Of a DNA stretch of 64,000 nucleotides, positions 44,931-55,175 are shown piece after piece. The first letter of the stretch is position 1, and each line of letters begins with the position of its first letter. The translations under genes were made by a program, and so were the position numbers. This DNA comes from Entomortierella parvispora. Its lineage: Eukaryota; Mortierellomycota; Mortierellomycetes; Mortierellales; Mortierellaceae. The notes under the pieces are model-generated. The model did no database searches. It was not told the DNA's origin and saw only the letters and a list, made by a program, of their open reading frames with translations. The stretch covers positions 1,488,001-1,552,000 of the forward strand of contig OY752146.1 in assembly GCA_963573315.1 (NCBI GenBank), in the 5' to 3' direction.

Positions 44931-46891
44931 GTGTCCTTTCTTACATTCTTTATGCTTCGCATCATCACATCTACATTTCCACGGTCCTGCAAATCATTCT
45001 CCTCATTCAAGTCAACGATGTCTTCCACTGGCATCCCCGTAGTGGCATTAGCCACCAATGCTGTTGCTCAGGCAGCTGCTGCTCCTGTTTCCGCGAGCGC
45101 TGTTGCCGCCTCAACTACCCCTGCGGCCGTGACAAAACGGAGCAAGAAGGTCAAGAAGCTGACAAAGAAAGATATTGACGACGTTCTGATGAAGGACATC
45201 ATCGACCTGCGTGGACATGACCACTGGACCTGGGAACCAACTACCCCTCCCCCTTTCCAGAACTTTGAAGAACTTGAGGTGACGATCGGGTCTATGGCCC
45301 AGTCTGGCGAAGGTTTGGCCTTGTTGCCTGATCGTGGCGATGGATGGGTCGTTGTCGTACCCTTCGTGCTTGCAGGGGAGAAGGTCAAGGCCAGAGTCTA
45401 CCGTCACAACTGGTATGAGAACACTCACACTGTGGCTCGCGATAAGATTTGGAATCACGGCTTTTGTGTGCTAATGCTTTCAACTTTTCTACAGGGGTTA
45501 CTCACACGCGGATCTTGTGGAGGTTATCGAGCCAGCTGCAAACAGGATTGAAAAGAAGGATATTCTTTGCAAATACTTTGGAACTTGTGCAGGATGTCAG
45601 TTGCAGCACATTTCATACCCCGACCAGATGATCTTTAAGCGCAAAGTTGTCGAGAATGCCTTCAAGAACTATGCCGGTACTAGACTCAACCAGGAAATTA
45701 CTTATGATAAGCTGTAGGATACATGGCCACTAACTTGATGTTTTTCCTTGGATTAGGCAAATACTTTGCCTCCCTTCCCCCTGTCGACCCTGTGTCTGGC
45801 TCACCCATTCAGTCTCAATACAGAACCAAAATTACACCTCATTTTGAGGCGCAGAACCCAAAGCACCAGTCAGCAGGAACCGCTCAGCCAGTACAAATTG
45901 GTTTCTTGAAGGCAGGGCAGCGTCGAGTTATGGATATTGAGGAATGCCCCATCGCTACCCCTATTGTCAACGAAGGCATGAAGAAAATGAGATCCGAGGT
46001 TCAGCAGTAAGTCGAACGTTCAGAGACAATCCGGAGGCGAAGTTGTTTACAGGAGAGGAAGCAATGACTCTAACATTGAACTTTTTTAATCTGCGCCTTA
46101 GGAACATTGCCTCATACAAAAAGGGCGCGACCATGCTTCTTCGTGAGAGCAACCCTATTGTCCCAGGAACAGAGTCAGATCCCACTCCCCAAACAACCAA
46201 GATCTGTGTTACTGATCACAAAGCCAATATCACAGAATGGGTTGGAAAGTACCGGTTCGACTACCCTGCAGGCTCCTTCTTCCAGAACAACAACGCTATC
46301 TTGCCCTCTCTTATCGGATACGTTCAGCAGCAACTTCACCTACCTCTCACGGCATCCTCTCAGTCAACAGCAAGCACGGAAGCTTCCCCCGACATGTCCT
46401 CGTCGAAGACTATCAACCACGAGATCAACTACCTCGTAGATGCGTACTGCGGTTCTGGACTCTTTGGAATTACATGCCACGAGGGATTTAAAAAGGTCCT
46501 TGGAGTGGAGATCTCAGCTGCATCGATCTCCTGCGCCACCAACAACCTTGTTCTGAACAAGTTGTCGACCGAGACCACTGCCTTCCACTTGGATGATGCC
46601 GACAAGATCTTTGCCCATATTGATTTCCCTTCAGCCGAGACTGCCTTGATCATTGACCCCCCAAGAAAGGGCTGCTCTGAAGAGTTCTTGGACCAGATGG
46701 TGGCGTTCTTGCCTGCTCGCGTTGTCTACGTGAGCTGCAACGTGCAGACGCAGGCAAGGGATCTCCAAGGCCTCCTTGATCGGTGCGAGGCAAAGGGCCT
46801 TCCAGGATACAAGGTCGAGGCCATCCGTGGATTCGACTTGTTCCCTCAGACAAGACATATCGAAGGTGTCATGACCTTGACCCGCCTGTAA
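44931..46891 (+). CDS. TRM2: tRNA (uracil-5-)-methyltransferase, Trm2 family
   Basis: Model: join(44931..45412, 45495..45676, 45757..46006, 46102..46891), 567 aa. A TRAM-like region (VTIGSMAQSGEGLALLPDRG, VVVPFVLAGEKVKARVYRHN) is followed by a cysteine cluster CKYFGTCAGCQLQH typical of iron-sulphur TrmA/RumA relatives. The methyltransferase core has YRFDYPAGSFFQNNN, motif I DAYCGSGLFGI, LIIDPPRKGC, catalytic Cys in YVSCNVQTQARDL and FPQTRHIEGV. It makes m5U54 in tRNA. The frame offers two starts: the upstream ATG adds about 29 residues rich in Ser, Arg and Phe (MLRIITSTFPRSCKSFSSF) that look like a mitochondrial presequence; the ATG at 45018 (MSSTGIP) would give a nuclear/cytosolic form. Confidence 0.94.
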
Positions 46892-47003
46892 AATATTCAG
46901 GGAGACCAAATAATAAAAATTATAATACTCCAGAAACTTTTTTTTTCCCTCTTTCCCATCCGCCGCACACACATTCACACGCATTCCCTAAACGTTGACA
47001 GGA

Positions 47004-47658
47004 ATGATGGCCACCGAAAGCGAAAACGACGCGAATCCAACTCAGGTCCAGGAGAGTCAGCCCGATGCAGGGTCGTCTCCTATCCCTGCGCCGTTGCAAC
47101 CTCAAGCCCAAGCACAGACACATTCACTTGACATTGGAAACAAGAGTCATTCTCAACCACAGCCACAACAGCAGCAACAGTTCCAACCACCACAGCATGA
47201 CAGTGACCCTAATAACGAGAATGTCAGCCCGCAGGAACTCACGCTCTTTGTACACAATTCCGCCGCGCGTTGAGATGAATGTACTGATGCTGCGGCCCCT
47301 CAAAGCTAACCCCCTTTGGCACCTCCTCCTGTTTACTCTTGATTTTGTATAGGTCGAAAAGTTGCTAGAACAAATCAATTCAAAGCTCGACGGAGTGTCA
47401 GGACAGATCTTTAGCAAGAGTACGACCCGTTTTGTTTCGTTCAGTCCTTGTCACCAGAGCCGCAATTGCTGCTGAATGACCCCCTGCCCTTGGCGTATCC
47501 ATTGGTATTTAAGACTAACTTACTGTTGTTTATTTGTTGCCACTCTATCAGTGGATGAAATGTCATCTAGGATCGAGGACTTGGAAAAATCAATTGGAGA
47601 ACTTGTGCAGAACGTCGAGGATGACCCAAAGACCCCACCGACCTCAAAGACTTCATAA
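47004..47658 (+). CDS. Heat shock factor-binding protein 1 (HSBP1) with extended N-terminus
   Basis: Model: join(47004..47249, 47353..47419, 47552..47658), 139 aa. The C-terminal 60 residues match HSBP1: ELTLFVVEKLLEQINSKLDG then MDEMSSRIEDLEKSIGELVQ, a heptad-repeat coiled coil that forms a trimer and binds the HSF1 oligomerisation domain. Human HSBP1 is 76 aa, so about 65 extra residues rich in Gln, Pro and Ser lead here. Two adjacent Met codons (47004 and 47007) could start. The gene begins 112 bp after the TRM2 stop. Confidence 0.9.
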
Positions 47659-48009
47659 GGCAGACACGCGCGCGCATCAAACTGGACTATTTCGATCAAT
47701 CAAAAGAAAGAAAGAAATAGACAATAAACAAACATATACCATATTGCCCTGTGCCTTCTTCACGTAACATGTATCCTCGAAAGAGTGTGCCAGGGTTTCA
47801 GCGTGCCCAACCTGGAACATACTGGTTGAACATACTGGTTTCCAAGCGAAGGTGTGGCCACCTTGCCGGTAACATGCTGTTTGCCATGTCAAGCCAAGGA
47901 AATGAAGACCAGAGTAAATTATCTACAAGCTGACGCAGCCGTACAGTCTATGGATCCCTGTGCAGCAAATGCCGCGACTCATCATCGTGAATAAAGAAGA
48001 GTGAAATAT
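47659..48009. other. Intergenic spacer before the inverted-repeat element
   Basis: 351 bp, no gene. A short direct repeat AACATACTGGTT occurs twice near 47816-47840. Confidence 0.5.
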
Positions 48010-48075
48010 GGGTATATCGAATTTAGTTGAGTTTGCTCGCACAAGTTAAGAATTTTGAGTTGCAGGGAAGTGGAT
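48010..48075 (+). repeat. Left terminal inverted repeat
   Basis: Outer 30 bp nearly identical to the inverted right end; similarity decays inward with one single-base gap. Partner lies at about 48386-48450. Confidence 0.85.
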
Positions 48076-48385
48076 GTTAAGTGAAGTAACAATGAAGTCC
48101 ATACGACAATGCAGGCCAACCCTCTGCCATCTCGTCACTCTTTCCTTTGATTTTCACTCTGGACAAAGAGAAGGCAACTGTGCTCTACACACACATTCTG
48201 GCTGATGCAGGGCGTCGTTAAAGCGCAACACCCCCACACCTCACAGAACTCCACAGACAGTCTTACGAGGAAGTCAGTTGTACCCTCACATCCCCAGACC
48301 CGATATCACTTTGAGGATGAAGGTGTTTCTATCTGGTTGTCATCACGGCCAGGATATTTAAAGTCTCTGCAGAGCTCTCCCTTGC

Positions 48386-48450
48386 AATGACTTTCGTGCA
48401 ACTCAAGGTGCACAACTTGGTGAACAAACTTAACTAAATTCGATATACCC
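48386..48450 (-). repeat. Right terminal inverted repeat
   Basis: Inverted partner of 48010-48075. Differences in the outer 30 bp are at positions 20, 27 and 30 from the end. Confidence 0.85.
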
Positions 48451-48459
48451 GTAAAATAT

Positions 48460-49690
48460 TAAAAAAGTAAAAGTTGACCGCGTAAACACGCCGACGGTCA
48501 ATGATCCACCATGTGCGCCTCGAATATTTTGTTATGAGTGAGCCCAATCTGCAGAAAAAGACCATGGGATGGCCAGATACCTTTGTGTCTTTGCAGAATC
48601 TTAGACTATGTCGAGGCCAGAATCGCCATTTTTTTTTTCTTTGCTACAATGTTGATAAAGTAAAAGTCGTCTTTGGATCCTGGAGTTTTGGAGCGACTTG
48701 ACGTTTTCTGGATGTACAGAAGGCGTCCCAATCTTGATTGAGGTTGATGTTGCAAACGATCTGGAGATTTTTTACCAAATCCATTCACAAAGGTGGTCAG
48801 CTTCGGGATGTCCATATATGGGTTTCGCTGAGTGCTTCGCGAAATGTTACGCAAAGCATTCATTCTTAGAACTGCTTTTCGGTGCACTTCGCGAAGCACC
48901 TTATTTTTTACCTTTCTTACAGAAAAGCTCGAGTGGCCAGAGTTGATGTGTTGGAAAGTCCCACTCCGAGGTGCTCATCTGGTCAGGTTTTTCAAGGCGC
49001 TTTGTTATTGATATCCCTCCTCGATGGTTCGAAACCATACGCCTTTCTCTCTCTCTCTACCCTCTTTGTTGTTCTCTTTGTACTATTGATCTGGTAAAAA
49101 CTTGGTCATTCTCGCCACCTCTTTCGGTTTCGTTATTGCTGTACCCACGTAAGTCAACAGTTGTTTGAAACCGGGGGCAGGAAACACAATTGGCACGACA
49201 TCGCGTACTTGAATTTCAATGGAGCAGAGGATATTTGGACGAGCATTTTGCTTCCAAGGACGGAGATAAGGCGACTGACAAACTGAGATAGAAACTAATG
49301 ATCAGATTTCCACTCTCCCATTATATCTCTATTTCTCACAATCAGCAAGTAAGACTTGGCGAAGACTCGCAAGAGGGGCCCGCTCTTTTTCTTTCCGACT
49401 AAGGACCACCCAGGTATAGTATGAAATTTATTTGTATAGCCTGTGAGCAAAGCAAGTCCTTCTTCTTTTTTTTTTTATCATATACAAACGCGTTCGTTCT
49501 AGGCGCGCTTTCAATCTCGAGTCGGCGACTCCATTTATCTCTTTCTCGTCAAGCGTCTGCTTTCGCGTCCCTCTTTTTTTTGGTGGCCACTTTGCTTGGA
49601 AATAGTTTTTTTGCTTGGAAATAACACCATCCATTTGATCACGTGACCTTGTAAATAAATATATGCGAAAATATTGATAAATATCAAGTT
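48460..49690. other. Intergenic region between MITE and tRNA-Leu
   Basis: About 1.2 kb without a gene. It holds an inverted pair TGCTTCGCGAA (48833-48843) and TTCGCGAAGCA (48888-48898), and a CACGTG at 49640-49645, 46 bp before the tRNA. Confidence 0.5.
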
Positions 49691-49773
49691 GGAGAGATGG
49701 CCGAGTTGGTCTAAGGCGCCGCGTTAAGGCCGCGGTCTATTCGTAGGCGTGGGTTCAAATCCCACTCTCTTCA
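49691..49773 (+). tRNA. tRNA-Leu (anticodon AAG)
   Basis: 83 nt forming a complete class II cloverleaf: acceptor GGAGAGA pairs with TCTCTTC plus discriminator A; D arm contains the A box; the anticodon stem CCGCG/CGCGG closes the loop TTAAGGC, giving AAG, which reads CUU codons as inosine-AG after editing. A long variable arm characteristic of leucine tRNAs precedes the T arm GTGGG/CCCAC, whose loop lies in the B box GGTTCAAATCC. There is no intron. The short T run TTTT starting at 49781 is a likely polymerase III terminator. Confidence 0.97.
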
Positions 49774-51576
49774 CTTAATCTTTTGTTTTGCGCCGGGCCC
49801 AGGAATGTTTTTGTCGGCTTTCGAGAGCTGAGCGAGAGGGCGTTACTGTTCAGTAAGTCTGCCCGTGGCAGACCTTCATTTTTTTCTTCTTCTTTTGTCT
49901 ACGCAAACACAGACTGGGGAAGATACAGGCCCGCTCTGCGGAAGTTTGTTCCTGAATCTTGCTGACAGTTATCGAGACAGCAGGCTTAATTGAGGATTGG
50001 GTGCTGCGAAACCTGACTGGAAAGTAGGGTAGACGTCAGGATTTGCCGCGAAATGAGACGAGCTATCGTGGCTGATGTCCAAGGTATGGCATCAAAACTT
50101 CACGATTAAAACTTCTGAAAGATCTCTGAGGTGTAATGAACCTGCGCCTCGCGCTCCGATGTGTCGGGTCGCACCTCATGTCCAGTGTTTAGGCGTGCCT
50201 ACTTCAGAGGATCAACTCGGGCTAGACACCCTCACGCGCACGGGCAGGCAGTCTCTGGTAAAAGGCGCGGCCTCTTCTGGTGGCCTTAGTGGTTGAATGG
50301 ACCTCTTTTTTTTTTTGGGAGGACGTTATCCAAAAGCAAACTACGTCAGCAGAGTACCAAGGCCCTTTCAATATCAGAGGCACCACGAGCAAGTACCGCT
50401 GAGATTGGAATACAGTACATTTATCCAAACTCTTCAACACCATGCAGGGTCCTCTTATCATCAGACAATTATTGTCTACTATACATACAACAGGATAAGC
50501 CATCGTCTTTTTGAAACTAGGGGTCAGCTCCGTTTTCATGGTCAGGGTGGGAGGCTAGCTCGCTTTGCAAAGTTGATTTGTTGGTTTGTTTATTTTCCAC
50601 AATCACACGCACATTCAAAGAAACTGTGAGGGCAAAGGAGCATGAGGAACACAAATGAAATGCATCCAGACCTGAGGGTTGTGTCCTCTCTTTGATCCGA
50701 GTTGATAAAGTGAAATGTTGGGCAGACAGTGGTGGAGGGGGAACAAACAAAGCGAGACAAGAGAGCTTTTGCTGTGTGCATAGTCTACTCTGGAAGATGA
50801 AGAGACAAAAGACAATAAGGAAGAGGCAAAAAGACAATAAGAAAAAAAGTAAAGTGCTCTCGTCCGTCTTTTTGCCTGCTGCGTATCCTCGCTTTTGCCC
50901 CCGATTTCCCGTTGGTGGGAGCCAATCCAATGACTAGTTTGCTTCCATGAATCCAAGCTCATGAGAACACAAAGCCGGATGCAACTCAGACCCGGCTCGT
51001 CGAGGTGCTCTCACTCACGCCAAAACTCTCTTGGGACATGTGGGGACCTACATACATGAATCTGCGACAGAGCGGTCGCAATTGTCGTTGTGTTCACGTT
51101 TATCTCTCGATCAAAATTGCATCGTCCAGTTCAGCGCGCCTGGAACAATCGTGAGCTGGACATCGTTGACGCGTCCCCTGGTACATTGCTGGCCCAGAAA
51201 GAGACCATTGCCGTTGGGGCCAAGCGCCTGACCATTGCAGGTTCGAGAGTGGAGAGAGAACCGAGTTTCAGGAACAGGATACACTCGCCGAGTGCTGTAA
51301 GCGGCGGAACAGAAGAGCAGTCGACACTCAGTCTTCTTCCTCTTCATTGCCTTCCTTGTTCTTTCCGACATTCATAACCCACAACAGGCATTCACTCTCA
51401 CACCCTTTCCCTCCTTCTCGCCGCCGCTCCTACTACCTTCCATTCCTGTGATTCCTCCATTTCCATTCGCTCATTTACCAACCATTCTCTCTTTGCACTC
51501 ACGATCCCCTTTCCCGACATTTGGACCCTCTTTTATTCCCTACCTTTACATATCTGCACACAAGTACATATACAAG
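49774..51576. other. Intergenic region, no gene seen
   Basis: About 1.8 kb between the tRNA and the second FAD monooxygenase. Short frames only. The last 200 bp are pyrimidine-rich, as is usual for leaders here, without an obvious TATA box. Confidence 0.55.
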
Positions 51577-53761
51577 ATGGCCACAGCTGCAGCCAGCCTC
51601 AAAATTATTATAGTCGGCGCGGGCATTGGAGGGCTGGTCATGGGAATTCTTCTTGAGAAAGCCCAGATAGAATACGAGATTCTCGAAAAGCACCACTGTC
51701 ACAACCCCCTCGGTAAAAGACAACGAGCAAAATAATGACCCTGGCAAATACCTTTCTACTTTATCATCCCCTCTTGCTCACCCTGCTTCCGCCCATTTTC
51801 CGCCCCTCCGTTGTTCCTTTTTTTTTTCTCTCCCTTGACTGCTGGCTCGCAGGAAGCGCCATCTGCTTGATCCCGTCTATTCAGCCATTGTTTCAACAGC
51901 TTGGATTACTGGATGAGATTAAGAGAATGGCCAAACCCTTTGGGGCCATGGTCTTTCGCGAGGGAGACTTGGAAGTGATTGGAACATATTCGAGCCAGAG
52001 GCCGCTGGATATCAAAGAAAGGTACGTAGGACGATCTTTTTTTTTTTTTTTTTTTTTTTTTTGCAGCAGGGAGCAACAAGACTCACATGTCGGTATTTCG
52101 TTGTGTATCGGCCCAATGATTTCCCTATAGATACGGAGAGTACTGTCAGATCATTGCAAGGAAAGACCTCTGCGCACTTTTGGCAGATCAGATTCCAATG
52201 CACAAGATCAAGTTTGGAAAGCGTGTCCTTCAAATCCGACAAAACTCTGGCGAGGTCATCTTGGATTGCTCTGACAAATCGATCTTCCATTGTGATATCT
52301 TGGTGGGATGCGATGGTGCCTATAGCAGTGTGAGGCAATGTCTACACAAGGAAATGGAGACCAAAGGGCAGCTCCCGAAACAGGATTTGATCCCCATGGG
52401 TTATCAATACGATTGTCTCGTAGGCGTAACATCCCCGCTGGATCCCGCCCATATCCCTGCTCTCAGCGGCACTTTTTCAGAATTTCAGGCCATTCTCACC
52501 AAGGACGCGGCATGCTCCGTAAGCAATATGAGAAGGATGACCAGAAGCAAGTAGAAAATGAAAAAGAGAGGAAACAACTAATCAATCGAACCTTGCTTTT
52601 TTTACTAGTATTGGTGTATACCTTTGACCTATAACAGGATGTCATGGATGGTGGTCAAGAACCATGGCAAAGGCAAAAAGTTCGGCGAGGAACAGATTTT
52701 CAAACAGTCAGATTGGGGCGAGGACGTAGCCGAGAGCATGTCATATGGATTTCGGGAACTCCCTACAGCTTATGGCTGTGAACTTGGCTATCTCATAGAC
52801 AAAACACCAAGAGGCAGCATGGCCAAAGTCATGCTCGAGGAAAAGGTAATCTCCAAGCCGAGTCTTTTTTTTTTTTTTTTTGAAGAGGGCTCTTTTTATC
52901 GTTCCAGTGACCGAAAAGACACAGATCGTTGCTCTGGAAACTGTTGATTAACGCTCCCCTCTCTCATTTCAACCTACGTCTAGTATTTCAAGGCGTGGTA
53001 TAAGGGCCGTGTTGTCCTAACTGGAGATGGTAATTAGCATGGAGCACCACATATGAGAGTCCTACTTTCGCGTTACATTGTGGGCTGGCTTTTTAACATT
53101 CCTTACATTTTCTCTAGCCTGCCACAAAGTGGTACCATTCGGAGGACAGGGGTAGGTTTTCCAGAGTGGATACACTCAACCATCATCCTGGCTGTGTTTT
53201 CAAGGTCTCTGCAAAGCAATTGACGTGAAACTCGTATTATTAATTAATAGAGCAAACCAAGCTATTCAAGACGTGTTGACGCTTGTCAACTACCTGGTGG
53301 AGCTGGAGGGCAACACTGTACCTGAGATCGAGAAGATTTTTGCGGCCTACTACAAGGATCGGTCACCTACTGGGCAGTCCATAGTGGATATGTCAAGCCG
53401 CTTAGGTCACTTGATGAATAAGAAGGTAATTGCTGGTTTCTTTTCATCTGCCGCACGATGAAGTACTAAGGGAGAGAAGGAGGTATGGTGACCATCGGGA
53501 TGACGAGCTCCTAATTCCTTTTTGTTATACCGTCGATGACCCTGCCCGGTTCTGGTTCTATAGAGCTGGATCAACGATCTCCTCAGGAAGATTGCTTTAC
53601 GTTGGACCCCACGTTGGGCCATGCAATTGATAAACGATCGCGCCAGTTATGATCGACCACAAGCAGAATTTCTCCCATTTGTCAAAGTGGGTGGTGTACT
53701 ACAGCCACGGCCTCAAAAACCGTCAACGTTTGTTCCTGGCGTTGGTAAACGCGAGCAATGA
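51577..53761 (+). CDS. FAD-dependent monooxygenase (salicylate hydroxylase-like)
   Basis: Model: join(51577..51712, 51853..52021, 52131..52518, 52609..52845, 52984..53029, 53118..53151, 53251..53425, 53564..53761), 460 aa. The acceptor at 52608 was preferred to one at 52629 because only it keeps the frame and yields YWCIPLTYNRMSWMVVKNHG. Motifs: GxGxxG in KIIIVGAGIGGLVMGILLEK, the DG motif ILVGCDGAYSSVRQ and the GD motif VVLTGDACHKVVPFGGQGAN. Two of the exons are tiny (46 and 34 nt) and both lie in the GD motif. It is a class A flavoprotein monooxygenase distinct from the phenol hydroxylase type at 20674. Substrate unknown. One intron has a T26 run. Confidence 0.9.
52037..52062 (+). repeat. 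T26 tract in monooxygenase intron
   Basis: Uninterrupted T run within the intron 52022-52130, followed by TTGCAG-like sequence but not adjacent to the used acceptor. Confidence 0.9.
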
Positions 53762-53902
53762 GAAAGGGTAGGAAATATAATAATAAACTAATAGACGATT
53801 TTCTGTCTTTTCCCCTCAATGAACATGCAGTCTCTTATTCCACACGTCTATTCTCGTGCTGCTATCGTTTATTCGCTAAACCAATCCATCGGCGACTCAT
53901 GG

Positions 53903-54840
53903 TCACTGTTTCTCTACGCTGTAGTAATTTTCTTTTGCTTCAGCACCAATGACACGAGGGCAGGATGAACCAAGGCGGTCCCTGACGTGTTTTACTTTGG
54001 CTGTCAACGACTTTATCGCTTTTGGAATCTTTGGTTGCCCCTCTCTCGTCTTTTCTATACCCTCACAATCGTCTTCTGAGATATCTCGGTAGCGTTCGTT
54101 GTTGTCATCGCCACTATAGTCGCTCTGGCCTTCATAACTCAAGGAGTATCTTGGATGGACAAGATGTGTATCCTAGTGTGAGTGAGGGGGTTGTGTGGCC
54201 TCAAGGTGTACGGCCGACTTTACCGAGGATCGACTTTCTTTTCTCACTTTTTGCCCTGTATTCAAATTGATCCGGACAAGGCTCGGTCGCAGAGGGTTGG
54301 AGGTGGTCACAGCGAGGAGAGATGGGATCAGTAAAGCTGGTGTTGGCTTTCTTGGCTTCAAATGTGGCTAAGTGCCTCAATGCAGTTGTCGCAGGAAGGT
54401 TGGCTTTCTTCTCTAAGACTTGATTCTGAGGTGGTTCCTACTACATCTCGATGCAGTTTGACATCATTAAGCCTTTACACTTTTTCCTTTTGCTTCTGTT
54501 GATCTGAGAGGCGCTCTTTGGCCAGGACTAAGTCGTGATAGAAGTACTGGATTGCAGTGCCTACATCGTCCTCTGCACGGATAGGCTCTCCCAGCAATTG
54601 GTCTTTCTTTTAGTCCATATTGCATCAGATAGTTTCTTGACCGTAAGATCGATCGTGGCACCAAACACCAACCCCATCATTTTCCATGCGCTGGGTCCAG
54701 AAGTACTGATCTCCAAAATGCGGTTTGATTACGGTTGGTCCTGCTCGAAGCCCCGCGGCTGTAGTCCCTGTTCGGCGGGAACGACATTTGGACTCCAGGA
54801 GTAAAGAGTCGGGACGCGATGAGCCTCCATTTGGTCTAAT
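53903..54840 (-). pseudogene. Dead sterol 3-beta-glucosyltransferase-like gene (GT1/Atg26 type)
   Basis: On the minus strand, 54640-54780 encodes [20 protein letters not shown] and then [15 protein letters not shown], the nucleotide-sugar-binding core of GT1/GT28-like sterol glucosyltransferases. A stop follows. Two other frames continue the family: [11 protein letters not shown] (about 54617-54649) and EPIRAEDDVGTAIQYFYHDL (54475-54600). The preceding HHGGAG signature is ruined: the codons now read as a different, charged sequence. A residue is also missing between LRAG and PT. A further open stretch at 53903-54142 could be the hydrophilic C-terminal tail. No N-terminal half was found. This is a 5'-truncated, multiply shifted relic. 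Confidence 0.7.
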
Positions 54841-55175
54841 GGTAAGCCGAAGGTACGTGTCCAGCTCTTATAAAAGGTAGTCGAGATACCTTATGGCGAA
54901 GGGCAGCGGCAAATAACTGCAAGAGTGCAGCGCCATGCTGGGGAACGCCAACGAGTTCGTCGCTGATCAACAAGATTCAAGAGGTTATTTGGGTCAGTTT
55001 CTGTGGCTGTGTTGTAGAGACTGAGGGTGAAGGTGAAGGAGTCGATAACTGCATAGTACAGAAGGAAAGCCGGAAGGAAAAAGTGATTATCATCACGTGA
55101 TGTCATTTCGACAGGGTTTATTGTTGCCACCAAAAAATTGTAGCGAGGTGGCCCATGCTCGTGCACTGGTTGCTA
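54841..55175. other. Intergenic spacer with CACGTG
   Basis: 335 bp between the glucosyltransferase relic and the 3' end of the MIC26/27-like gene. CACGTG at 55095-55100. No gene visible. Confidence 0.4.

Larger units (their letters stand above)
48010..48450. mobile_element. MITE-like element, possible Mutator (MULE) type
   Basis: Terminal inverted repeats: the left end starting GGGTATATCGAATTTAGTT at 48010 matches the reverse complement of the right end (finishing at 48450) at 27 of the first 30 bases. Weaker matching continues for about 65 bp, including a shared TTGAGTTGCA block. The element is flanked by GTGAAATAT (48001-48009) and GTAAAATAT (48451-48459), a 9-bp target-site duplication with one mismatch. 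Length is 441 bp with no transposase; the interior has only a 61-residue frame of no recognisable kind. Long TIRs plus a 9-bp duplication fit non-autonomous Mutator-like elements; the source transposase is not in the window. Confidence 0.8.

Noticed and set aside
52624-52947. Apparent frame break in the second FAD monooxygenase before MSWMVVK
   Set aside because: Using the acceptor at 52608 instead of 52629 restores the frame and the family sequence YWCIPLTYNR.
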